Positions 1-12,949 of a stretch of 64,000 nucleotides of DNA are shown piece by piece. The first letter of the stretch is position 1. The number at the start of each line of letters is the position of its first letter. The DNA is from Undaria pinnatifida (Eukaryota; Sar; Phaeophyceae; Laminariales; Alariaceae): NCBI GenBank assembly GCA_012845835.1, contig JABAKD010000027.1, positions 7,867,364 to 7,931,363 on the forward strand. The letters are read 5' to 3'. The notes under the pieces are model-generated. The model had not been told where the DNA came from, ran no database searches, and worked only from the letters and a program-made list of their open reading frames with translations. A program made the translations under genes and the position numbers.

Positions 1-860
1 TCTCTTGCTTCGTGCGCTTTATTCCCTTTTCCGCCTCGTTTCTGATCCCGTGTTTACATCTCCAAGCTACCAATAGCTCCTCGCCACCTCCTCGGCCTCC
101 TTTCACCCCCCTTCCTCCCCTCCCACGCCCCCTCCCCTCCCCTCATTCGGCCTCCCTCCGCGCACTAGTGGGATGGGTGTTCGTCTCCCCTCTTCCTCCT
201 CCGCAAACGGGTGTGCAAACCTTTTTTTTATGGAATATATGGCTACGCAATGAGCGCCTTAAGTGTTAGAGCAGCTCTATATTTGGGATGCGTGGTCAAC
301 GGTTAAGTAACTAAGGCATGCAACAAATATTTACGCCCCCCCCCCCTCCCCCCCGCCCCTCCCTCCCGCTTCCTCCCTCCTGCCTCCTCCCTCCCCGCCC
401 CCCCCCCTCTCCAACGCTCGTCGAGTTTTTTTCATTGTTTTTTTTAACTCATGCTCTCGCGTTTGTTTTCAGCGACGCAAACGAAAAAGTTTACAGAACG
501 TACCTTTCTGGTTTTACGGTTTTTGAACCAGATGATAATCATTTCGCACATATTTCGAATTAACGAGGCCCGCAACCTCAACGTTACACAGGTACCTGTG
601 TCCCATACCGTAATGCAGCGTCAATGATAGCGGTACTGACGTTGTTCCCCCCCGCGTGCGATACCACGTCATAACGGCGCGATTCTGCCCTTCCGATGCG
701 GCCTGCATCACACAAACTGCCCTGGCGCGGGGGTGGCATGTAGATGCTGATTAGAAACAAGACTACGGTATGGGGTAGGGGGGAAGCGGGGGGGGGAAGG
801 GGGGAAGGGGAAGGGGGAGGGTGGGAAAGGGGTGGGGGGAAGGGGGTAGGGCGGGGGGGG
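1..860. other. Low-complexity sequence, no gene
   Basis: C/T-rich runs (70-180, 335-415), a short repeat at 230-345 and a G-rich tract at 775-860. Confidence 0.6.
230..345. repeat. Short dispersed repeat shared with 45400-45525
   Basis: Both sites read GGGATGCGTGGTCAA.GGT..A, then ACTRAGGCA and a C-rich run, preceded by GCAATGAGCGCC-like sequence. Confidence 0.6.
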
Positions 861-862
861 CG

Positions 863-1224
863 TACTCAGTTTGTGCATGGCCGTAGTCGTATGACCATAG
901 ACCCTCGCATCCCTACTATGCCGGGACGGAGCACGTCGGGTTTTCACCAACCAGGCAGGCACTGCTTGCACCAAGCGCGAAGCGCTGTGAGGTGTTCGGC
1001 GAGTCGCATGAAAGGGTGAACTGCGTCCTTCCAAGAACCGCTCGCGTAAGACAAGACTTCGGCACCTTGTGCCTACTTTCTGTTGCTTGTGGATGACAAC
1101 GCCGATTAGTTATACTTTGTTTTCTGGTGTGGCCACTCCAAAGACAGCAAGAGGCATTACTACGTCTACAGACGCCTCGTGGGTGCCTTACCATATTCAC
1201 ACTGCGTGATGAGATCATTCCCCG
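863..1224. repeat. Dispersed ~350-bp repeat, family F, copy 1
   Basis: It runs from TACTCAGTTTGTGCATGG after a poly-G tract to about CATTCCCCG. The whole length is found inverted at 61812-62160. Function unknown; the matching homopolymer edge suggests a mobile element. Confidence 0.8.
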
Positions 1225-1625
1225 TGTGCGTGTGGCCACTCCAGAGGCGGGGGAGGGGGGGGGGGGGGGTTACTTCGGGGCCTTCTTTAGGAAGGCGAGG
1301 CTACGGTAGGGGGGATGTCACTACCCTTTTTTTTCACTTTCGGGTATTCACCACGCGCACGAGTGGCTCCGTACCTTCCTGACAAAAAAGAATACCTACG
1401 GCGATTTTTATGCGCGCATCCGTTGCTTCCCATTCCGCTGCAGATTCATAGGGCAAGATTGTAACAGCACGATAGCTTGATGCCGCCAAACGAGCAGGGC
1501 GGATCACTCGCGCGAGTGACCTCGAGCGACTGCAAAATCGGTCCCAAAGAGTAACCCCCCCCCCCCCTACTTAGCTTTGGCCTATGGTGGCCCGGAACCC
1601 CTCACGCGAGCCCTTACTACCATAT

Positions 1626-1914
1626 GACGCGTGCTACGATACAGGGTACACCTTTTTTTTGTCAAAAATACTTTCTGATCGACGGGGTTCCTTGGTCCAA
1701 AATCCTCATATTTTTTTTTCAATATTTGTTTGGAAGGCAGATCATGGTTGGGTTTGGTCATCGGTTTCGCTTTCAGGATACAAAAAAAACACACACACAC
1801 GTTTTTTGGGGGTGAGGTGTAAAGACGAGGTGAGGTGCAACACGAGCTCCCTAGGCGGAGAGGCTCAGAACAAGAACAAAAAAAAAATAGCGCACATCTA
1901 CCGCAGCATGCGTC
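1626..1914. mobile_element. Family A MITE, divergent copy
   Basis: It starts GACGCGTGCTACGATA and ends with the inverted complement ...CATGCGTC. The interior is diverged but keeps ACGGGGTTCCTTGGTCCAAAA, as in other copies. Confidence 0.6.
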
Positions 1915-2780
1915 AGAGATTGTTATGCGAGGCAAGCCACGGCTCCTGTGGTGATACTGTACAAGGGCGTTGTGGACCTAGGGACTGACTAATGCTATGA
2001 AGGGGCGCTTCTGTGTTATGGGGTGCTCTTCGTAGATGGACGATAGTGGCCTGTAGATTCGAGGTGGGACCATGCCATGGTTGGGGTGAAACCAGGTGAT
2101 AGGAGATGTCAAAGTCACATCAAGGCCGTCATAGAGAGGCAATAATGTGAGTGACGGTGTTGGTCCAGGCAGGAAACCCCTCATCGTTCACTGCCCTGCC
2201 CTGCCCTGCCCTGATCTGCCCTGATCTGCTCTGTTTGTCTTTTGGCGCTCCTTTTAGAGTGAGAAATATTAAGCCTTGAGTTTGGGCAGCGATCCTATGG
2301 AGAGAGAAAAAAAAAATTAAGGCACACGAACCCATGAGGAGAACGCTTCCCAACACCGAAAACCCTGCATGCATCGCCCTCGGAGCACCAACGCTTGGCA
2401 TCTGGCTCTGCAATGATCACTCACACGAGGGTTGCTAGGATGTTACATCTCTGGTATTAGCTGCCTGCTGTCCCCCTCACACCTTCTGACAGAAGGAGGG
2501 GGCGGAGCCGTTTTGTTCGGGCGGGCGACAACGCCTGCCAGCTATAAAGGGGTCAACCGCTATTAAATAAAATAAAATCGTAACGCCTCGGAGGGGGTAG
2601 AGGGGGATACCGTAACAGTCCTCTCTTTTTTTTGTGGATCTCTCTATACCTCACCCCCAGACTTTGTTTGCAGAACAAGTAAACACGTTTTGCCCCGTGA
2701 AAAATCCAACAGGCCAATGAAAACAAACGAGACACATTGCAACACAAGGATCCAATTCCGACGATTTTGGGTTGTACTAA
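1915..2780. other. No gene recognised
   Basis: A CCCTG run at 2190-2232 is the only structure seen. Confidence 0.5.
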
Positions 2781-2877
2781 CCCCTCTGCAACTGGAAACC
2801 CTTTGGGGGGGGGGGGGGGGCAATTTTTTGCTTAGAATTAGCGCATGGAGGCGTTTTTGGGGCTCTAAAGGGGTCAA
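2781..2877. repeat. Family C copy with poly-G expansion
   Basis: It begins AACCCCTCTGCAACTGGAAA and ends GGGGCTCTAAAGGGGTCAA; a G run of about 17 nt replaces part of the core. Confidence 0.7.
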
Positions 2878-3055
2878 GGAAAGCCCCGTCGTTCAGAAAA
2901 AGCTTAAGCCAAACGGCGACATCTCCATCATAAGCACGCGTCTCCCGCGACTATGTACGCCGTGGTCACCAAATCATTGGATACGCTGCTCGGATCGAAA
3001 AACGGGGGTGCCCCCCCGAAAGTAGCCTTCATGGTAGGACGCACGAGTTGTTTGA

Positions 3056-3330
3056 GACCCGTGCTACGATAGAGGCATTTAAGGCACACCTCTTTTTGGC
3101 TATTTGGTTTTCTGAATAACGGGGCTCCTATACCCAAAGTCGTTGGAAAATACGCCCCCTTAATTTTTGCGTGATTCTCGTTGTGTACCCTAGGCCATGG
3201 GACTTTCCATCCGATCGTAGCAGTTTTTGCTTTTATCCAAATCAGTTTTTTGGAGAGGTATGTCTTAAGCTCCCGAATTGAGGGGTAGTGTTGAGAAAAA
3301 ACGCGGTGCACCTCTATCGTTGCGTGCGTG
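3056..3330. mobile_element. Family A MITE copy
   Basis: The terminal sequence CCCGTGCTACGATAGAGG pairs with CCTCTATCGTTGCGTGCG at the other end. The interior shares TACGCCCCCTTAATTTTTGC and GGTATGTCTTAAGCTC with copies at 41328 and 58016. Confidence 0.8.
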
Positions 3331-3689
3331 TTGATGTTAATGGAGTAATGTGTAACTCAAATCGTGGTAATGGTGTAATAGGTATAACAGCTGTTGATAG
3401 GTCAAAAAGGGGAGGTAGAGGCGCCTTGAAGTGAGTACACGCAGGGAAGGAGAAGGGATTGGGCCGAGAGTGGTGTGGTATTCGATGTGTTGTGTTGGCG
3501 TTTTATTTTGCGCTACGTCGAGAAGAGACCCCTACTGTTTCCATTTACATACAAGAGATACTGTTGCTAATGTTAAGACTACTTTTGCGGAAGGATGCTC
3601 GATTTCTATCGGAACGACGATATCTACGCTACATATGTTGGAGGGCAAAAACAACAATGTAAAAAATAGTGCTTAAAAGAGAAAAAAAA

Positions 3690-5432
3690 GGAAAATTGAA
3701 AAAATCGGGTACACCCGGGTGGTTTATAAACAAAATCGGGTACCTTTTTTTTTTCGACGGGGCGCGCTTACGTACGTCTGCAAAACGCCTCCAAATCGCC
3801 TTCTGGCGCCTGAACCCAGTGCGCCTAGTGTACGCGCTGCACCCCAAACCGTTTTTTCGGCGTTCGAACGCTCAAAACAGCGCCAATGACGGCCCCTAAA
3901 AAGTGCTCTCGACGGACAACCCGATTTTGTTCAGGAACACACCGGGTATACCCCGCCCTGTGCTTCGATTTCATAAACTACCCGATTTTGTTTATACTGC
4001 ACCCGTTTTTTTTCACTTGCAAGACCCGCGGAGACACGGAAACGGACATCTCCCCGCAACCCAGCTGCGGAAGATCCCGCACACAATTGGCAACTTGCCG
4101 ACTGTGGTGCAACCGCAGCAGCACTGCTAACTTCCCGGCCCACAAAGATCCGCCGTCACTGATGCACAACTTGCCGCTCCGACCCACAACTTGCCTCCCC
4201 CGATGCAACCGCACTGACCGCACTGACTGCTACTCCGTAGTTGCCTCTCTTTTTGCGTACGTCCTCTGTTCCGCATACGAAGTGCTGTTCAGTAGTAGTA
4301 TCGGTCCGAAGGGACTCGTACGGGTAGGAGTACCGGTAATGCAAGGACTGCTGTTGGGGAGCTATTTTTCCGCGCCGCGCGTGCTCCTGCCTGTGTCGAT
4401 CCTCCACTGTTGTTGGTGATTTGATCCTCACAACAACATGCGTCAGACAAGCCTTAGGGTGCTTGTTTTCGGCGGGAGAGGTGCCGGACGGAGAACTTCG
4501 TATTTTTCCCGAAAAACAACGTATCCTCCCTTCCCCGGAGTATATATTGCTGTGGAGTACTTCGACGTACTTCGTATAACCCAACAAAAATACTTGTACT
4601 TCGTAGTACTGCTGTTGTGTGTATGTGTTCGCTGTGTGTGTTCGCAGTAAAGTATGTGTTCGCAGTACAGTATGTGTTCGCAGTACAGTATGTGTTCGCA
4701 TTATGTGTTCGCAGTACAGTATGTGTTCGCATCACAGTATATATTCGCATTACAGTATGTATGTGTTCGCAGTATGTGTTCGCGTGTGGAGCCGAGGGCG
4801 TGCGTCGTTCGCTGATGTTTGGAGCAACAAGTAAGTGGAGGGGCGTCTCTGCATGGTCTTTTCTTTTCGTCCTAGCGCCGGATCTTGGTTTGGTGTCCGC
4901 GCTCACCGCCGTGCCACCATTCTTCGCAGTGCGGTTGCATCGGGGCGGCAAGTTGTGCATCAGTGACGGCGGATCTTGTGGGCCGGGAAGTTAGCAGTGC
5001 TGCTGCGGTTGCATCACAGTCGGCAAGTTGCCAATTGTGTGCGGGATCTTCCGCAGCTGGGTTGCGGGGAGATGTCCGTTTCCGTGTCTCCGCGGGTCTT
5101 GCAAGTGAACAAAAACGGGTGCAGAATGAACAAAATCGGGTAGTTTATGAAATCGAAGCACAGAGCGGGGTATACCCGGTGTGTTCCTGAACAAAATCGG
5201 GTTGTACGTCGCGAGCACTTTTTTGGAGGCCGTCATTGGCGCTGTTTTGAGGGTTCGAGCGCCGAAAAAACGGTTTGGGGTGCTGCGCGTACACTAGGCG
5301 TACTGGGTTCAGGCGCCAGAAGGCGATTTGGAGGCGTTTTGCAGACGTACGCAAGCGCGCCCCGTCGGGAAAAAAAAGGTACCCGATTTTGTTCATAAAA
5401 TACCCGGGTGTACCCGATTTTGTCAATTTCCC
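3690..5432. mobile_element. Foldback-type element with ~0.5 kb inverted arms
   Basis: The left arm (3690-4216) and right arm (4927-5432) are inverted copies of each other over about 510-530 bp, with small indels. The outer ends read GGAAAATTGA...ATCGGGTACACCCGGGT on both sides. Short AAAATCGGGTA motifs recur in each arm (left arm near 3700, 3730, 3918 and 3980), as subterminal transposase-binding arrays do in MULE or foldback elements. The 710-bp spacer holds an 18-bp tandem repeat and no transposase-like frame, so the element is non-autonomous. Both flanks are A-rich (GAAAAAA), so the target duplication is ambiguous. Confidence 0.85.
4616..4785. repeat. 18-bp tandem repeat in the foldback spacer
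   Basis: There are about nine degenerate units of TATGTGTTCGCAGTACAG. Because 18 is a multiple of three, it yields artificial hexapeptide-repeat reading frames on both strands. Confidence 0.85.
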
Positions 5433-5995
5433 ACGAAAAAACTACAACGCGTCCGCTGTGAGGTCGACCACTTGATTGAGTGGTTGATCCTCACCTTCGC
5501 AAGCTGCGTTATACTTCCGGCCGCGGGTTTGTAACGAACTGTATTGTACACTGAGCTTTGCCGGAAGACACGAATTACTTGAATTAATAATTCGTAGACA
5601 CTCTGTAGTTAGGCAGTAGCTCCAGAAGTCGACGTCATAGTGACGTGGCGACACGGTAACTCTTGGGTTGTACGAAAGCGAATACACAGACGGCACCACG
5701 GCTTGCTCGATATTTTTTGGCCACCAACCAAAAATCGACCACCCCCCGGACACATGCTATGCCAGGAGACGGCACCTTTGGGCCCTTGACAGATGGAAAA
5801 TTTCCAACAAGTTACGTTGACTGGCTAGGCTTCAGTGAGGAACTATCTGTTTGACGCCCTTGACCGCTGGACGTTTTCCCTTGACTGACCGTCTTCTGAC
5901 GTCTTTGACTTCACCTTTTTTTTTTCTGAAGCTGCTTCGCCACGTGAGGAGCGCTGTACCTTCCAAAGCAACAAGTAATCTTGACAACGAAAATC

Positions 5996-6272
5996 GAGTC
6001 GTTCTACGATAGTAGGTCCCTCCAACTTTCCTTTAACGAAATAGCCGGCTTTGAAACCGGCTCCCGGCCGTATCTTCTCGTGAAATACGGTGCCTCCTTG
6101 GCAACTCGACGTTATCGCTCGGTAGCCCTTTATAGTAAACAAGAAAACAGATGTACGAAGATAGAGTTTTTCAAAAGCATCCTTCCTCGTGTCGAGCAGC
6201 CATGAAATGTCCGTTAAAGAAAATCGCTGTTTTTTTTTTTTTTTTTGGGGGGGGGGTATCTTAGAGTTAGTC
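5996..6272. mobile_element. Family B MITE copy 1
   Basis: It starts GAGTCGTTCTACGATAG and ends ATCTTAGAGTTAGTC. It shares a long interior with 11616-11869 (TTTAACGAAAT.GCCGG, GAAATACGGTGCC, CCTTCCTCGT.TCGAGCAGCC). The 3' part has a T/G homopolymer expansion. Confidence 0.75.
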
Positions 6273-7559
6273 AATCCCAGAATCTAAGCATACATGAAAA
6301 AAAATCACTTTGCGAAAAAAAAAATGGCATTCCGACGATTTTGGTTTAAGAAGGCCCCGCTCCGCCACTAAAGGCACCTGGTAACATTTTAGCCAAAAAC
6401 TTCTACTGTACCGTAGCCCGCTAAACGCGTCTAGAGTACAGAATACGTGACAAGGAACAGGAATTAACTGTGGTTCAGCCTGGGTTTCTTATTTGAAAAT
6501 CGGGCTGCGTAGTTCTACACTAACTTCAGCACAACGGACCTGGAAGCTTCTTATTTTATATATATATATATATATATCTCAGCCTGGAATTCTTATTCCT
6601 GCCCAGTTTCTTGTTGCTGGTTGTCTTGGGCTGTATACTTGTAGCATGAGGGCGCGTGCTACATAGGGTAGAGGTGCGTCCAACGCCGTATAAACCTAAC
6701 TGCACATAAGATAGCACCTCCGGATGGGACGAAATTGCAGGGCCAATTTTCGCCAAAGCAAGGGGGGGCACACACAAAGAGAATAGCGGCTTTGGGAAAA
6801 CCTCATCGAAGTTTTTTTGCATGAACGCGGCGTTTGCGCTCTCCTCCCGGTTTGACGAAAAATCAGCCTAATTTATGAGATCGTTCGAGGGGGTGGTGTG
6901 TTACCTTGCGTGTTGTGTCGTACGGCACACCTCCGTTTGTCTGTGGTAGTAGAGGTTGTTGCTCCGTTTTGTTTTTTCTTCTGGTGTGTTTTTCTTATTT
7001 TATTGTATTTCTAGAGGTTCGATCTCGTGCGATAAATGAGACGCAAAAAGCATGCGCTTGGTTGTTGATGCTTGGGTGGTGTTCTGCAGTAATAATAGTA
7101 GGGCATAAAACCTACCAACACCTAGATAAAATATCTAGAAGATCGTAGTGTCAGCTAGACCTTGAGACGTGTTCTACGCAAGAGACAGCACATGTGGGCG
7201 GTTTATCTTTATAGACGAGGTTGCTCGACTCCGGAGCTATCAAAAATCTTTGGAAAACCATTGGCGTTTTTCAAACATAATAAGGGTGACGGCGCGACCG
7301 AACGAGCGACGGTGAGAGCGATAAGGTGCGACCAAAGGCTGCCAACTGCTATCTGCCGAGCGATGAGGTCGATCGCCCAAACGAGCGAGCGAGCGACCGA
7401 GCGAATCCAAAAAGAAACAGGAAAATTCTAGCAAGTAAAGAAAACGACGACCTGTACGATCATCGACACTAGCGACAACGACAACAACAACACCAACATC
7501 ATCATTCCTTTCTACACATACCGATACTGCATATTTGTTGTATGATGGTGATATCAGAC
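6273..7559. other. No gene recognised
   Basis: A TA run at 6557-6577, a MITE-like scrap TTCCGACGATTTTGG at 6332 and a GAGCGAGC run near 7385. An 80-codon frame at 6906-7148 has a hydrophobic start but no other support. Confidence 0.4.
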
Positions 7560-8200
7560 CGCGGAAAGACGTCGCCTGGGATCGCCAAAGCGCCCAAGCC
7601 TTGGACAACTGGAAGTTCCCCCTCCGGGGTCGCTATAGCAGCATCGCCTGGGACAGACGTAGCACCATCAACCCAAAATGAATTGGACCATCATCATCTG
7701 GGGTCGTCGGAGAATCGGCACCTTTTTAGGTTTCTGGAACACCGTCGCTTGACGTTGCTAGAGAATCATCACAAGAGCCAGGAGCGTCACAACGGCAGGT
7801 AGAGTATCAACGACAGCTGGGGCTTCACCGCCAAGGACTGGAGCATTCTCATGAGGGGCTGGAGCGACATCACCAGGAGCCACACCTGGAGCTTCACCCG
7901 GGGTCACGCACGGTATTTTTCTCGGGGTAACCGCTCCTACTTCAAATGGGGTAGCACCGAATGCACAGCATCACGTGGCCGCCTGTACGCTATCTGGTCC
8001 AACCACGCCTAGGCCCCTAGAGCACAAGCATACTGAATAACAGGTCATCAGAACATCAGCTCTGGGCGTCACTGGATCGCTGGATCAACAACATTGCATG
8101 GGGTCGCTGGATTATCTCCGTCTGAGACCACCTGAGCATCAGCTGAGTCGCCATCACCATGGGTCGACAGATCGACGACGTCCGCTTCACACGGGGTCAC
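7560..8200. other. Degenerate Pro/Ala-coding-like repetitive zone
   Basis: GGGGTCGCT/ATCACC/GGAGC words recur. The minus strand reads VTPGEAPGVAPGDVAPAP at about 7840-7910. No intact frame. Confidence 0.35.
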
Positions 8201-8280
8201 CTCATCGGCTCTGAAGCTACGCCTTCGAGCCAAGCTCAACACCGTAATCGTATAATCGACTGTGACTGAAGGAGGTTCAT

Positions 8281-8643
8281 GTGCTCACGTTAGCCGAAGG
8301 AAAGCCGCCGGCAAACCTCGCGGCAGGGCCTCTGGACTTCACACACGGTGGGGAAGAGCCAGTGCTGATACCGAGGGCCTTCTTCGTGTACACCCGCAGG
8401 TCGCTCTCGGACTTCCTTTTGTTCCTGGACGGAGGGTCCATCAGCATCTGGGCTAAGACGCAGATGCTGGGGGAAAAATCAAAAGCAGAAGCGGAACAGC
8501 CTCAGAGCTTCAGCATGCATAGCAGGAGAACCCGCCATGTGGACGAGTACAACTGGGAGATCGATGTATATGAGGGGCGATATCTATTCGTAGTATTTAG
8601 CAAGCTGTATACACGTTGGCAGTGCCTTTTATTTCCTTCGTGA
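8281..8643 (+). CDS. Unrecognised possible coding fragment
   Basis: An open frame of about 120 codons begins without an ATG (first codon GTG) and ends TAG... at 8641-8643. Its middle part (RAFFVYTRRSLSDFLLFLDG, then GSISIWAKTQMLGEKSKAEA) looks more protein-like than the surrounding noise. No motif or family is recognised, and no splice context was resolved. It follows a degenerate GGGGTCGC-type repetitive zone (7560-8200). It could be a chance frame. Confidence 0.2.
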   Translation: MLTLAEGKPPANLAAGPLDFTHGGEEPVLIPRAFFVYTRRSLSDFLLFLDGGSISIWAKTQMLGEKSKAEAEQPQSFSMHSRRTRHVDEYNWEIDVYEGRYLFVVFSKLYTRWQCLLFPS

Positions 8644-11615
8644 GTCCGTCATATGAGTCTGGCATGAACATTGGGAAACCGTTCGGTCATATGCTTATTG
8701 CGGAATGAACGGAATTGTTACAGCAGCAAGTCGAGCTGACCTGGTGTGGCTCACTTTTTGCCGTGGGGGTTCATATGCTGGACCTGTACTCAAGGTAGCC
8801 TCTCCAAACCTTCATCTCAGCTGCAAGCGGAGCAATTGACGTCCGGCCTCCCGTCTTAAAAGCTTAGTCAGTCTCGCAAGCACTGGGGTCGATGTGTTTA
8901 TGCCAGCTGACAGCAGGTTGTCCTCTTAGTTTTATCACCTTAGCACTTTGGTCTCCTTTACCGTCTGATCCTCTATCGCTCTAACACTTTGACTTCTTCC
9001 ATTTGTTTCCTTGCCACCTATTTTCTTCTATGCATTGGGGGTGTCGAGAACTAAACACCAGGTGTATTCAAGGCAGTGTACTCGTCAATGTACCCTGTCC
9101 CCTGGGTTAGGCGTTACGACGTGGACGATGAAACCACCTGCGTGACGAAACGCCCATCCCACGCCCCATGAGTGAACCTCCACTACTCTGCGCCCAACCC
9201 GTCGCGGCCGTGATGCCACTGCCTATCGTACTTTTCCGTTCCCACGCTTGGCCACCGTAACATAAGTCACGGTTGGCTAGTACCGAAATATTATGTTCAT
9301 GGTTGATAGCTGTGACCAGACTATAGTTCGCGTTGATTCTGGTGAATTTAGTCTTGTAGGCTGGTAGGTTAAGCTGCATATAACATGCAGACTGTAAGGG
9401 GCGGGCAGGGACGCGGCAGGCTGTAACGTGGTAGTGTTCTTCTCCACTTTCGAGTCAACTAACTGATCGCTAGAGTAATGTTTTCATGCGGCATCTGACA
9501 GCGCGCGCGTTTGCGCATGTAAATATTGCAAAAAAATACACTCACGTTGCCGCCGTTCATACACGGGCCTGAATATGTTATTTTGTTGTCGCCCGCACGG
9601 TAGGCAATCTTCCCTGCAGCAAAACTCATCGTTGTGCAGGTCTTCGATATTGCAAAGAGTTGCAATCAGTATCAAGTTACGAGTTAGCTGGCTTATTTAA
9701 GTCGATAAAGGAACTGTAATATTCGATGTCAACTGTGAGTTATTGACGGTGTCGCCTCCATCGAGGGGTAGTTTATGGGATAAGTACTTTGGTATTGCAG
9801 TAACCAGGTATCTACTACGTAGTCCTTCTAATCATAGCCGTCTATAGTCAGTGTTCGGTAGCATGAATCATGAATACGGAAACATGGTAGATATCAATAT
9901 GCGATTTGTCTGCGAATAGCATCCAGAATGCGGTGTAATTGCTTCCTGTTCGGAAATCGTCAAGTTTCAACGGTACAACACGTTGTCGTATGTTGAAGCA
10001 AGTTACGAGAAACTTTCGTCTGACGATTGACAGTAGGACGGATTATAAATCTTATTTTGTCAGTCGGGAGGCGACCTCCACGAGCAACAATCAAAGACCA
10101 TTGCTGTAGATCGGTCAGTACAACGACTTGCCGGTTAGTACATCCAGCGGTAGAGGGCGCATATGGCCGAGAGCTGACAGACGATGGTGCCAGTAGATCG
10201 ATGGCAAACGGATGGGAGGGCGCGGTAGCAGTTTGCCTGCACCGCTTGCAGCCCGAGGGCGGATGCTGTTGCGTGTGTCGACGCGGCGCGGATGTGCGTG
10301 TGTTCAACGTTTTTATCTACGTGGACAGAATTGCATCATACCTGGTACCTCGGTAGAGAGTGATAACATTCGGCGAATCCTCTCGCTATCAACTTTCCTA
10401 TCAACGGCCCATAGAGCGCCTTTCAACATGAACATGTTTCTTCTTTCTTCCGAGCTGAAGCTCGCAGTCGGACCTGCATATCATAACAGCAATCTAAGCA
10501 CTTATCTTTCGACTATCATTAATCGGCCGCATTCGTAATCAGCATTGTATACTGTAATATGGTCGTGCCGTGGGTATGTGAGGGAAGGGACGCAGGGGTA
10601 ACGCGTGGAGACAGCACCGGTTTCTTCTTGGCAGATTTCTTGTTACTGGCGTGGAGCTAGGAAAAGTTCGAGAGGAGGGGAAAGGAGAGGAGTGACAGAG
10701 CAAGGGTGATGCTCACCTAGCGTTCGCTTTACCCCAGCACTGGCTCTCTTCTGGACCTCTTTCTACGGAACGCACAACGAACTTTCTTATAGGTATCCTA
10801 CTATTCTATTGGCGCTAAAGGCTCTTTATATTTACAGTCTACCTTGCCAAGGGGAACGTTCCATCAACGAGAACGGTTCTTGTGATAGCTAGGTTTTATG
10901 GGTTATCTGCTCTACTCAGAATATTCCGTTCAAGAGAATATTCTTGTGGTCGATAGATCGAAACTCTGCGAGCTATCTTGCCGAAAATGTAGAGCGCTAC
11001 ACTGACGCTCTATTACATTAGCCCACTCTGAATAGTCGTATATGCAGACCTCAAGACGGTCGAAGGGTGATGACAAATTTCATCTAAAAAGAAAAGGGGT
11101 CGAAGATGCGGCTATTCGAAACAAACATATGAGGCTATAGATTCCCCCACACCTCGTAACGAGGCCTAAACGCCAAGGATAGAGCCATTCACTAATAAAG
11201 CAGATCGCTGAAAGAAAGACAGTAACAAAGATAGATGAAGACAGAAGACCCAAAATGGGGCAACCTAAGTAGAGCAGCCGAAGCTGGAATGAAGGAGGAA
11301 GCCAGAAAACGAAGCGAAGGTAGAAGAGAAAGACAGAAACCGAAGCGAAGGCAAAAGAAAAGGATAGGAACATTTTACCGGAGCGATCTATGTGGGACCC
11401 AGGGGGGGGCAAACGGGGAGTCGTTCGCCGAACAGGGTCGGTCACTCGAAAGCCCGCAAAGGGAACGTTACTCAGAATTCAAGAGTATATATGACCGGTA
11501 GACATGACGCGTAGCCCTGTGGCTAAGACTCGAAGAATGGAAATATACCGGTAGCACGTGAGACGAAAAGGACGCAGCCATTAATGGGTTGCCGTGAGGC
11601 TTGCTACAAACTAAG
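8644..11615. other. Unique-looking sequence, no gene recognised
   Basis: Few low-complexity runs; no frame with a recognisable domain on either strand. 10990-11130 is related to 16905-17050. Confidence 0.4.
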
Positions 11616-11869
11616 GAGTCATTCTACGGTAGCCCCCCCAACTTTTATTTAACGAAATCGCCGGTTTTTTGAAACCAGCCCACGGCCCTAATTTCCTGAA
11701 ATACGGTGCCCTTTGCCACCTCGACGCCATCAGTCGATAGTCCTTCACGAGCAAGAACATGTGGGGATATCTGCTTTTTTTTCATAGCACCCTTCCTCGT
11801 ATCGAGCAGCCACGAAACGTTAGCTAAAGAAAATCGCTGGATTTGGGAAAGGCTATCGTAGAATCAGTC
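11616..11869. mobile_element. Family B MITE copy 2
   Basis: The left end GAGTCATTCTACGGTAGCC and right end GGCTATCGTAGAATCAGTC are inverted repeats; 254 bp. Colinear with 5996-6272. Confidence 0.8.
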
Positions 11870-12949
11870 TAAGGGGCTGCTAGGACCATTTAGTCGAGCG
11901 AATAACGTGGCGCCTTGGGGGCGTGCTTGCAGTGGGAACAAGACCGGCAAACGTAGCAAGGTAGCTCAACCAACACGAACAGAAATTCACGGTAGCCAAG
12001 AAGGTACGCGAGTAGATCAACCAAATTCATCCGACACAGAATTGGCCAGCAGCGCGGGGCGATACAGTTAGCATGCCAACGTATTGCCTACAGGGGGCCG
12101 AGGGTCGCGTCGTATACCGTAGAAAGGCAACACAAAATGAACACCCAAAAAAACGAAAATACATATAGAAAGGGAGAGCATAACTACCACCGTGATTGAG
12201 AAGTTCACGGGAACCTGAGCACCGTTCATGGGGATCAACCGTGGCAGGAATATGATGGCCGACAATCCGGTGGCCTTGGTGGGCTGCTACCATGACCCAA
12301 ACACGGAGAAAACACTAAAAAGATGGCCGACAATTCGGTGGTCTTGCGAGTCTGCAAGGCCACCGGGACCCTACTTGGCAAAGTATGGAGGAAAAACGAA
12401 TGAGCCTCGAGCAGCTCGGCAATGCCTCCAGGACTAAGCGGCACCGGCGGTGGTCAGAATACAACTCAAAGGTCGAACGGAATTACGCCTCTAGGCGCAA
12501 TATCGCCGAGATATCGCCGAGAATCGGCGGAAGAGTTGTGAAGTACAGACACAAATGAAACCGCCGTGTCACCACGGTTCGGAGGCCCGAACGAAAGGAG
12601 GCTAGCGGAGGCCGAGGTGGTAGGGGGAAATAAAAAATAAAGACAAGAACAAGGATGGGGGGGTGGAATATACCAAACACACCCAAGGTACGACACGGCC
12701 TCGGTCTGTAGCCGCCACAGAGTGGGGCAAACGAAACTGGTGGCGTTAGGCAGGCGAACACAAGACTTTACCTACTCAAGAAAACTGTAAATGTCGCTCT
12801 ATACCCCCACGAGGTGCCAGCCGCCACGGAGTGGGGCAGGCGGAATCAACAGTGGAGAGGAAAAAGAGGCGAACACTGGCATGAAAAACAAAGCCGAGAG
12901 CGGGGGTATAACGGGGACCACCACCATGTTAAAACCAAAAATCCAAAAC
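11870..12949. other. No gene recognised
   Basis: Contains two related GCCGACAAT.CGGTGG segments near 12258 and 12327; otherwise featureless. Confidence 0.4.

Noticed and set aside
4156-4960. Minus-strand frames with R-T-H-T-V-L repeats
   Set aside because: Product of the 18-bp tandem repeat in the foldback spacer.
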